Below are positions 9,401 through 21,400 of a stretch of 64,000 nucleotides of DNA, piece after piece (position 1 is the first letter of the stretch; every line of letters starts with the position of its first letter). The stretch is from Branchiostoma floridae. Taxonomy: Eukaryota; Chordata; Leptocardii; Amphioxiformes; Branchiostomatidae. The position numbers and the translations under genes are program-made. The notes under the pieces were generated by a model that had not been told where the DNA came from, did not search any database, and was given only the letters and a program-made list of their open reading frames with translations. The DNA lies in the NCBI RefSeq assembly GCF_000003815.2, contig NC_049984.1:10800234-10864233 (forward strand), in the 5' to 3' direction.

Positions 9401-12400
9401 TAGAGCCCTCAGTACTGGTTCTGTTTCTAGGAAAGGTTTGTAAACACTGTATGGTGTGATTGGACAACTGCCAGATCTAGAATACAATCCACTTAAGATC
9501 CATGTAAAGGTTAGACCCAACAGACAGTAACTAAATTGTATCTTTTTCACCAGCCTGGAGGTATACAGGTGTCGCCTGTATTTAATCAGAGGGCAAATTA
9601 ACCAATCTGTCAATCACCGGATGATCAGAGGGACCACTATAAAGAAGATGCTGTCAAAACTGAACTTGATTGATGGCAAAAAAAGAGCTTAGAAAAGTTG
9701 TTTGTCTCCTTTTGGTGACCTCATTTGGGACCTTTCTTCCTGTCATTGGTGAGGACATTATTCCAGTTGGGGGGAGGCCTTTGTGTTGGTACTGTGTTTG
9801 AGTTCAATGACATTTGTGTGGCCTTGTTTGCAGCGGAAGCCCGGGAGCTGTTTAAGGACTTTGTGAACAACGTGGCAGTGATCAGGCAAGAAGAGGTACG
9901 TATGAGCGAGGGTAGGGTTTTGTTGTCTGTGCTGTGGACAGGCATTGTCTTTGTGTCACTGTCCTTGCCACAGACCTTTGGTTTGTTTAGTGGTAATGTA
10001 AGCTGTAATGAGTGAGGAAATCAAGTGTGTGATTATGAAAATACACCAAGAGTTGGTGGGACTCTACACGTAGTATCATATACACAACATACGTCTAAGA
10101 ATAAGATGATGACACATAATTGCTTTGTCCCAAATAAAGTATAACTCCCATAGAACTTTTTTTTTTAACTCACGAGAACTTTTTTCAAACCATACATTTG
10201 CAAGTTTAATGTTACTCGAAGTCACTTGCAAACATGGTGCACAAATGTATATTGCTCTTCTTTATCTACCAGTACATATTTCATGGAAGGGAAGATACTG
10301 ACTGGTTGCAATGAAGAATTTATTACATTTGCAAATATAATGAGATGATCCGTTTTCTTTGCTGTTTATTTATTTGTAATGTTGTCACTTGCATAAATGA
10401 AAAAAGGGGTGAATGGTCCATTGGACATTAACAATTTTTCTAGCATGGTATCCTAACTTATTATACTACATGTATATATATTATATACGAGGCCTCGTAG
10501 CTATAATATAATATGGATGCCTCTCTACAATTTTCCTAGGGATGTGTGCCCTATTGGCCTCCTTTCAAACTGCAGATTACAAGAAGGCAAATATTGCAAA
10601 TGGCAAATTTTCTGATTCTTTTTCTGATTATATGTTCTATTTCAAAGAGGTAAGTACATTTTCAAAATCCAGTTTGCTTTTGTGAACTCCTGTCATCAGC
10701 AAACTGAGACAATGAAAGTTAATTTAAAGGTGATGGAGTTAGTATTAAAGTTGATGGAAGAAAGTGTGCCAACAGATTTTTAAGTCTGTTATGTTTACAG
10801 GAATAGTTATTAATAAAATTACATTGCAGTTATTGGTTGTGGGAAATGATAAATGACTACCCCAGTAAATAAAGGATTGACATAGAGAACTTATTTGTCA
10901 CATACCATCTCTCAAGCCTTGTCATTCCAAGTTACCTATTGGCAAATGTCCAACAACTCCCACTTCTTGTGTCCTTTCTCCCAAGTATTTCTCCACCAAA
11001 GTGTGCCAGGAGGTCTCAGCTGCCTAAACATTTGCAAGATTGGAACAGGAACAATGGTCCCAAAGAGCAGGACTGTCAACAGCCCAGGAGTAACATAAGG
11101 GCTACATCCCTGTCTGGGGCACTGACCATGTCACAACACCGCTGAACTTTCACCTCTCATCATTACCCATAATATCCCATCCAGGTGTTAAGTGAGCCCT
11201 TGTGTCACTCCCCTGATCTTGTCCTCCTCCTCCTTACACAGTTAGGGTCTGTAGGAAGGGTCGGACGTGGGGAAAGTTTTATTACCCCGTGATAAACTGG
11301 GCCGGCATGTTGATGGGGAGACTGACAGGTGACAGACAGCTGGGCTTGTTGAACAAAGAAAGATGTCCAGACAAACATTGGCCATGACCAGTGGGGACCA
11401 TGTTAAGTTGTATGTGACAGGTTGGTGGCAGGATGGATGGTTGGGAGGCCAAAGGTGTGTTTATGATTTATACAGGGTGGGATTAGTTACTGCCTGTGGT
11501 GTCTTTATGCTGCAATTGGTATGTGAGACTGGAGGCAGGGCACAGCCCTGGGGAGGGATCCCTTCTGATAGCTGGTCATTATGAGCAGCAGGAGAAGGGG
11601 GAATTCACCAGGCTGAAACTTACCAACTAGACAACTGGAGATCACAATGTCACAGCAGCAGCTGGTGTGGACCAGTGGAACTCTTCACAAATCTCTACAA
11701 ACATTTTTGGTAGTTTGTTAAGAGTGGGTGAAGTTTCTCAGCTGGTTCTCTGTATAGAGAGCTCCATCATCACTCATTGCAGTGTTTGCTTGGATCACAA
11801 CAGTGTTGTCAGCCACAGCCTTGCACCTGCCCTGTGGAATAACCCAACAGGAATGTGAAGAGTAATTAGACAGGTTCCAACTGGTAGGCAGTGATGAATG
11901 GTGACTTGAGGGAAAGTACTAACTACAGTTGTCACCTTCACCAAGCAAAGGGTGAAATGTTACAATTAGGATGTCATCAAGCAGAAATTGATAACAGTCA
12001 ACTTTTGTTTTCTTGAAAGTATTGGTAACATTTTGTAGAGTTCCCCAAACCTGGGTAAAAAACAAAGTATCCCAGCCATACTTCATGCTGCAGCAGCAAG
12101 AAAAGCCGCTAGGAGCCCACAATTTACTAATATCTTTAATAGGACAAGACCTAATCACAGAACAAATTTCTTGACATTCTATTCAAAGAGATGCAAACAA
12201 ATGCTACCAAAAACATAACCTTCTTCATTGGCAAAGGTAACAAGGCATTGCTAGAGTCTATGATATCAGTTCAGAATGAGATCTTGATAGTATATGTACA
12301 CATGTAGCTCTTCTATCTCACCTTAAAATGCCTAGAGTGGTACCTGGAAAGCTGGCACTCTTTAGTAACTTTATAACACAAGCTGACGTTTCCTGTTGCT

Positions 12401-15400
12401 GGAGCCTGGTGAGATGTGTTAACTTAAGCAGAAGTCAAGCAGAAAATATGCCAGTAGTTGGCAAAACTCCCTCGCCCCTAGGATCAATCACTATTGAATT
12501 ACCATTACATCTGCCATGTCTGACCACACTGCCTGCATTAAATCAATGTACTGCCCACAGGTCCTGTTGTAGGAGGTGCTACACTACACTGTTTATGGTC
12601 AGATATAACATACACGCTTGTTGCCACACAATACGACCACACATGTTTCTGTAGTGTAAGATAGGATTGGAACAAAACAGATGTTATCCTGTTAATGGGA
12701 TTTGTACTTGAAGACATGCATAAGGTGTGTTCATGGGTTATGAAACATGCAAGAGTAGACTTAAACTATTTGATGATTTTTTTCGAAGAGAAGTTCATGA
12801 CGGAGCTTAAAAGTTGTAACAAGGATAGGTGACAGGTGGTAAAACATTGTAGATAGAAATGGAAAATGTAAGTGGTTTTTAAAAGACCTTTGTGCCTGTA
12901 GTGATAATGAGATGAGTATTTGGAAATTATGGCATGATGTCAAGCTAACAGGCAGACTCTGCTTCTGAATTCTTGTATCATCAACAACCTTTATTTATGA
13001 TATCACTAATAGTCTATGATGATGTTTCAGGGGGAGAAGTTCCTAGTATTGAAGAAGAAGTACAGAGAGCCATCTGCACAGGTGTCGCGAGTCCGCCCTC
13101 TTGCCGTAGAGGAACTTGAGTACACAGGGGAGGAACCACAGAACAACTATCCTTACCAGCCTCCCGAGCAACCCTCCAGCTATCTGGCTTTTCAAGAACC
13201 CCCCTTACCCCCACCTCCTGCACTTGTGAGTATCCCTCTCTCTCTCTCTCTCTGTCAGTCAGTCTATGCAGACCATGACACTACGCAAAAAGAAACTAAG
13301 TGACGAGGAGACTACAATACAAAAGTGTACAAATTAATGTTGCAACTTATTAAACAATTATTAATGTGAAGTATCCCTAGTATCCCTAGTGTTTCTATAT
13401 CTGCCATATTGGTGGTGTTGGTGTTCCCTTCACCAACTACCTGTTTCCATGTAATATAGATGTTTTTAAGAGAAGACATTGCTTCTCCTTATCTGATACA
13501 AAACTGGGAAGATTTTGGTCACCCCTGACTTCTTTTGTAGCAGTATTCCCTTGACCTGCTGGCACTTCCTGTTCCCACATGATATAGATATTTTTAAGAG
13601 AAGACATTGCCTCTCCATATCTGATACAAAACTGACAACGTTGTCTTCACCCCTGACTCCACCTGTAGTAGTGTTCCCTTTACCTACTACCTGTTTCCAT
13701 GTAATATAGATGTTTGTAAGAGAAGACATTGCTTCTCCGTATCTGATACAAAACTGACAACGTTGTCTTCACCCCTGACTCCACCTGTAATAGTGTTCCC
13801 TTGACCTACTACCTGTTTCCATGTAATGTAGATGTTTGTAAGAGAAGACATTGCTTCTCCGTATCTGATACAAAACTGACAACGTTGTCTTTACCCCTGA
13901 CTCCACCTGAAGCAGTGCTGCCTGTGCAGGTTTCAGCTGAGATCACTTGTCTTAATTGAATCTCGGCTGAGAAGAGATAAGAAGAAGAAAGGTGTGGGGA
14001 AGTCTCCCCTCCAGGTCTCTTAGAGGGAAAAGTACCATGGGGAGGGCAGGGAGCAAAAGCTCATTTGTGAGGAGAAATTGGATTAGTTATTGTGGGTATA
14101 GCTGACTGGCTTCTACCCTAAGTAATTACCTGGTACCCTGACTGGCCTAACTTACCCTGCTGACAGATGTGAGAAGTCATAAGGCTTGTAATGTCAAACA
14201 TTATAGGATTATAAAAAGTCAGATTAAACTTCACTAGCATTACAAGATTTAATCTGGGAGAGTCCAATCAATGTGATACAGAGTTTGATGAGCACACAGC
14301 TATTTCACAGACTATTAAGTCTGGTGCACACAGAATCAGCAACCATGTAATGTTATTCATGTTTGGCCCAGTGTTGAATATATTCATGTAGTATTGACTG
14401 GAGAATGGGAAGACTTGCCCCAGTAGCTTTGGTTAATAAAGTGGTCTTGTGGTGTGTAGCAGCATCCTGCATGGAGCCAAGAGGCTCCCTCTAACCAAAG
14501 CTATAATTGTCTGGTGGGAACCCAGGTCTCAGCTCTACATGCAAATGAAGCCATCCAACCTTCCAATTATCAGTTGTAATATTGTGGCAGTCATGCTTAT
14601 AATTAGTTATAATTCTAAGATAGGAATTAATCTGTGTGTAGATCAGCATCAATCAGTAGTAATTTGAGTGTTGTACAGCATGAAATCATGTCAGATAATC
14701 TCTGTACATGCAGGCTAGTCCTGTGAGAAGAGACTGGGATGTTCCAGCACCACCAGCTGAGCAGGAAGTGGGTGGATCTCCAGCCGGCTGGCAGCCGCCC
14801 TACCAACAACCAGATCTTGTTCGCCGACAGCCATCTTTCAACGACTACAACCAACAACCACCTTACGATGAACCAGAGCCAATTCCTAGACAGCTTTCAT
14901 TTAACCAACCACCAAATCCCTACGAGCATAACGACGAACCATTACCAGTAAACCGTCAGTCTTCCTTTAAAGAACCGGTGTCGGTTGCTCGTAAACCCTC
15001 CTTTGAAAAGGCAATCACACACAACCAGTTTCCACCTCATGAACCGTCACCCTCACCATTAGACGATGCACACTCTCCTACTTTCAAACGACCTTCCCCT
15101 CCTGCCCAGAGTCAGAATGGTGGCCCCAGGTCAGAGCTTCCCAGGAGCGACTCCTCGTCCAGAATGGAGACTGGGTCCTCCCGCAGCGACACAGTCTCCA
15201 TCAGGAGCGACACAGCCTCCATATCTGAGAAGGTAATTTTCGTTTTTGTTTTTACAAATTTCGCATTTAGGGATACCATGATCAGGTACATTTTAGAATA
15301 TAACAAGTTCAGTTGTTTAAGCTTTGTCAAAGACTAGTCTGTAGTCTGTAGTAATGTCATTTTCACTTAATAGGAATGGAATATAACAGATAACTCTCTG

Positions 15401-18400
15401 ACATAGAATGCCCTTTACATTGTGAATTCATGCCATGCGGCAGTGGGCCAGTATCTGGAAAGTAGGGTTAAGAGCTTTAGTCATCCCTGTGGACCAGAAG
15501 CACAAACCCCAGCAGCAGTAGTTAATGAAGCCTTACCCTGCTCCAAACTCTGTGGGCTCAGTCTTGACCCGCCAGATCACACGTAATTGTATTAGGGATT
15601 TCTGGATGAATCCTATACACTTTGGTGTTGGGAGGCAGATCTCCTGAAAATCCCAATGTCATCTGATCTCTGATTGGTGTTTCACAGGGCGAAGCAGAGG
15701 ATGATGGGTACGGCTCCAATGTGTCATCGGTTGCTGTAAGTGCATGTTGAAGTTCAGTAGCATAATGCTGATGTAGAAAAAATGTAACTGTAAAATATGA
15801 TTAAGGACTACATGAAACATATGTTATATTTGTAATTGATATCTAGATATGTCACAGACAATCGCTTCCTGGTAAAGAAGACTTGTATTCTCTGTGTACA
15901 GGGTCACCATCAAACATACACATGCACATACCAACAATATTTCAAATGTTGCAATACTTTACCAAGATACCCTGAGACTTCTCTGATAAATGTTTTCCAT
16001 GATCTAATTTACAGTAGAGTCATCTCAGTCAATAAGAGGTTATTTTGCACCTTGTAACTCAAGAGGTTTTGGCAGCAGTCACATTCCAAGTCCAGAGGAA
16101 CCATTTGTTTCCCTACCATTGAAGTGGCCCCAAAACATTTTCTTCATCAGTTGCTGACAACCCCAGTGTAACAGTAGTCTGAAGGAATCAAAGAAAACAT
16201 CAGCACCTCCCTGTAAACCTCCCAAGAAATGACACATGAGTGGAGGTGGCAGCAGAGGTGGAGACCTGAGGTACAGTTCCTACTGGCGGAAAACCTCAGC
16301 CCTGACAGTCTGACAGTTGAAAGGACATATTTGTTATTGTTGCTCACTGTTTGCTTTGCCTCCTACCAGCTGAAGTATTTTCTTTTCCCCCCTCCTGTCC
16401 ATCACAAGGAAACAAGAGCTTTATTTTCCATAATTTATTCAGTCTGGTGTATGGGACTTTTTCTTTTCCAGGCTTCTTTTCCAAGTAAATTCTGGGCATG
16501 ACACCAAATTTGTTGACATGGACATTGACTGTATGCCAAGCTATGTGTAACTCTACATTCCACTGTTAGTCTCTTTGGTTCTAGTTCTGGTGTCATGTAG
16601 ATGCTACCTTCAGTCTGTCAGCTTTCCAACTGACTCTGACAGGAGACAGGATTTGCCTCTATTAGTACTAGTGATGACCAATTAAAAAAAAAATTCTGGT
16701 TAGTTAAAATTTTCTAACCAGTTGTGCGTGCTGAAAAGCCAGACCTATGAATAAATAAATAGGTAAATAGATGAAAAAATTCTGTGCCCCACATCAATGT
16801 TGCATTCAACTTCTGTATATGTTGCAGGAAGATGTGCTGAAGGTTTCTCAATATACACACTAATGTAGCTCACAGAGTATACATGTTCTTAGACTAGAAA
16901 TAAAGATTATTGAAACTGATCCAGAAATAATAATGATATTTGACATCCCACATGTCAAACTTCTGTTCTAGGTGTTTGTCTTTTTCACTGCTTAGATCTA
17001 TTGCTATTTTTCTTTTTCTGTCTTTCCTTATTCTCGCACATTTTACTTTTATTTTCTTCAACTGAACTCATTTTCTCAGTTTCTGCTCTGTTCTCCTTTT
17101 TGTGTGTTCCATGTGTTGCTTCTGTAGAAGAGAGTTCATTTTGCTGAGTACGATGAGTACCTTATCCTGCACCAAGACTTTGTCCCCTCCTCACAGTTAT
17201 ACTATCATCACACTCATAGACCACAACTTATGGTAATAACCGGCTTAAGTTTGTGCTACATGTGTGTAATCTGTGTACTTAGTGTGGCTGAACATGGCTT
17301 ACTTGTTTCTGATCTGTCAGTTTGCATGTGATATTTCTATTGCATTGTTTTGCAAGTGTGGTATAAAGTGTGTTGATGGAGAATCATTTTGGGAACAACT
17401 CTTTTATTTCAATATACTGAAACACACTTTGGCCCTTATCTAGTGACCATACATGTTAATAGCATGTAAAGGTTTGAGAGTCCATCTTGTTTGTTTGATC
17501 TTAAACTTTGGACTCTGTATATTAAAAATCTGCACTCAAAAGTGGTGACACCTCTGGCGCTACTATTGAAATGCGGCTGTCTCTGAAAGATGTTTCACTG
17601 ATAGACTCAAGTACACCTCAAAGCCTGCGCCGCTTCTATCTATTTCCCATCTAATTTGGCCAAAGCACTTAACAAAGGTCTTCATTCATCCCACTTTACC
17701 AGCAGCATTGGGACGATTGAAAAGGGCCAATTCTGCATGGATAAGTTGCTTGTTGCTTGTTAAAAACAATCTTTCTAGCACCTGCACAATTATCACTCAT
17801 GCCGATGCACCAATTCAGCTTGTTCTCTCACCCCCTCCCCCTCCCATCTGCAGCTGGATGTTCTGGAAAAGGAGTGGATGCTGAAAGCAGCTGTGGGCAA
17901 TGTGTCCGCACTCCGGAGGCTGCTATCTCAGGACCCCAACCTCGCCTCAAAAAAGGTGAGCCCACCCCAGCGTGTTTCCACCTGGTGAACACTATCTCAT
18001 CATGTAGTCGTCTGATTGTACTATTTATTCATTTATGTGCGCTGTTTGCATTGCCCCTCCCAAAGTTTACATTCTAAGTATCGACCGTGGCGGCTATTGG
18101 CATGTAGGAAAACTTGTATTTGCAAGAATAATGACTTGTAACAGTTGTTTTCTTTGTTCTTTTATGTTCAAGTGGTAAAAGAGTGGTCATAATTTACACA
18201 GGTGTGGCTGGGTGCTGGTAATTATGTTGTAACCCTCGCTTTGTTGAGTCCATGCTGGCTGTCAGGGCCGATCAGCACTCATGCATGGACTCTCTGCTCG
18301 GCAGTTGTACCTACTGACAACAGTGTACACAATCCCTACCCTGCCTCACCGATGTTATTAAGACACCTCAAACATGTACACGAGCACTAGGCTGGCTTCC

Positions 18401-21400
18401 ATCTAGGCCCCAAACATGTATTTTTAATGTGGACAAGGTTGTTCAGGGTCAGTTGTTCCTACCCTGTTTCCACAGGGCTTGCCCCCTGATTTTGGGACCT
18501 TTTGTGCTTGATTGCATCCTCAGCAGTCCAAGTGGCACCTTTGGCCTGAACAGTGTGAAGACTTTGTTTTATTGATAGTCAAGTCTGATTTTTGTGGTCT
18601 TAAGGCAATGTTGCCACAAAGGTCCAGAATTAATGTTGATCTTGCCTAGCCAGGTGTGTGTGTGGGGGAGCCAGGGCTTTCTCCAGGACTTGTCCTTCCG
18701 TCTCAGTATGGAAATTTACTTTTTGGGACGGAAAAAATATTACCCTATTCGTCCCAAAAATCTGAGCTTCGTGCCATAAAACTGTTGAAAATCTACTTTC
18801 ATGAACTTAAAAATGACATGTTTAAGAAGGAAAATCAATAACATTTGCCCCAAATGATAAGTGGGACAGAAAATATTTAATGCTGGAGACAGCCCTGGTG
18901 GTAGCCAACCTGTTGTGAACCTGCCTGACTTTGTGCTGAGAGAACTGCACTGCTTTTCAATCAAAAATCATATATTTATGACTTAGACTTTTTGTGGGCA
19001 AAGAACTACTGTAGGTTTTGTTGGAAACTCAACTTATTAAAAACAAACAAAAACTCTTTATTGCAAGGAAGAGCTTTCAAAATACATTGCAGCTTTTGTT
19101 GAAGCATTCTATAGCTCGGCTCTGCAATTGTCTGGCCTTGCCTTGCTGTCAAAATGTATCATGTATGACGGACATTAGATTTAATGGTGTGAAAAGGTGT
19201 CTGATGGAAACAGAAGTTGCAGGTGTGCTTCATAATTACGTAGGAACATAAAAAGGCTCTAGTTGTCAGACATGTATTCATCATCTCCACACTAAAACCT
19301 TGCCTGCAGCAATCCCTGCACACAGCCCACAGATTTATGGCATGTTTTCCTCACATTAAGTGAAAAGCCCTTTGTGTTAAGTGTGTAAAAGTGCCTGTGT
19401 TAAGGTGGATCTAATGTGTCTTATGTCCCTCATGATGACCACTTTATGAGCTATATTAGTATCACATCTACTGTTACATCTTACTTATTGCAGCTGTGTT
19501 TGTTATGAATTGAGTGTGACACTTTCCAATAACAACATTGTGCCCAGCCCTAACCTTGGAGTGGTCAGGCTCCTGATGGAAACATTTGTAAGGTCAGAGG
19601 ATCAGGGAACCCACAATATCTGCAACTTTATCATCCCACAGTTTTATACCACAGCACTGGAGAAAGTGTCTTTAGAAGGTTGAATAATGGTAGAAGTTTG
19701 TGGAGTGTGAATCGTTTCCCTGCCCAGGTCCTGACAAATCTGCCCATTCTGATGATCCTGTGGTTGTGCCTGTGTAACCTCCAGTCATGGTACATTTGCT
19801 GCACAATGTAGCTTGCACTCTCCCTGATTTTTAAGTGGGGAGATCAGGTCAGAAGTCAACGTTGCTGCATGTATCAAAGAAAGGGATGTGGCCTGTTGTG
19901 GGTCCCCCTATAGGAACAAATGACCTGATTATACAGGGGAATATCATGGGGGTTCACCAAAATACCTAATGTTTCAAGTCATAAATTAAAAATAATAAAT
20001 GATTACATATACATGTATTTAGTACAGTAGGCTTTTGACTGATATCCTTTAGTATCAAAGTTATAAAAGGAGAAAGTTGTAACGGTATTATAATCTTGTT
20101 TTTTAATATAACTTGTTATTTGATGACAGAATGCCAAACATGTAAGAATTTGTCATGGAAAGGTTCACAGAAAGAAAGAGTGTGTTATAGTGGGGACTTG
20201 TTTGTATGGTCCAACTGTTCTATAGTGGAAAGGTCTTTGTTATAGGTTCATATCCCAGGGGCAGGGTTAACCAGGCTACAAATATGGTGTGAACTGTAAA
20301 ACACCAATATTCACAAAAGAACACAGTGTAGCTCTATGGTCAGGACTATAATCCATTGTCATCTGTTCGGAGACTGATGACTTTCCTTTGTGTGAAGTCC
20401 CAGCATGAGCTTTGCTGAGTCCCAACCATCCATACTTGTGATAAGTTTGTAATCAATTTGCACAGATGAGAAAATGCCAGTCTGACTGTTGTAATCCTTT
20501 TAACTTTGCCTGTGGTGCCATCTGTTACTTATCCAGGGTGTTGGACCAGCACAATGTAGGAGTGGGGAGATCCTCATCATTATCAGTTAAAGAGGGCCCC
20601 CAAGGGGGGGTACCGACAACGCTCTACGCTAAATTCGGGAGGGCCGGCTACGTAATACGCTAAATTATGGACACTTTATTACGCTCTACGCTAAATTACG
20701 AAATTTCATAATGCATTATGCAAATTTTTATTGTCTTTTGGCTGAACTCCGCCGACGGCAGAACATGTGAAGATGAGATCTAAACAAAACTGATAATTCC
20801 ATCAATAAGATTAAAACTTAACTTCTAAAGACGTCTTGCTGGCCAAAGGCGGCGACAGCAAATTTCTCATGTGACGTAATTTTCAGCACTTGTAGCACCG
20901 AAAGCGGAGGCGCGACAATCCTAGGCCATCCGGGGGCATTCTCCCCCGGGAATATTGTGAAATCCTGACCCTCTGAAACGCCATTTTATGCATTTTGAAG
21001 GGCAAATTTTGCTCACAGACTAAGCTAAGTTACATAGCATCCAATTACAAATTCACATGGTTTTAGCTTTAAGCTTGGCAACGCCCCCTCCCGCAACATA
21101 TTTTCACCATGTCCAGTTCCGAAGTGTTGAGCCATAGCAAGGAATGTCCGGCGAAATTTTGAAATCTGGACCCTTTGAAACGCAATTTCCAGCATTTTCG
21201 CGGGTAAAATTTGCCGGTAGACTATTAGTTTAATGAAACTTTGATTACGCTTGACGAAAAATTAATATGAATTACGTTTTACGGTAAAATCCGGTTAGCT
21301 TCTACGTAATACGTTAAATTAAAGGGGCCAATATCGCTCGACGCAAAATGCACCGATTACGCTCTACGTTGAATTCGAACGGTCCCGCTACGTAGTACGT

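Noticed and set aside
15233-15337. Read-through extension of exon 4
   Set aside because: It follows a consensus donor (AAG/GTAATT) and turns into hydrophobic, non-family sequence; the phase-0 joins to exons 5-7 are better.
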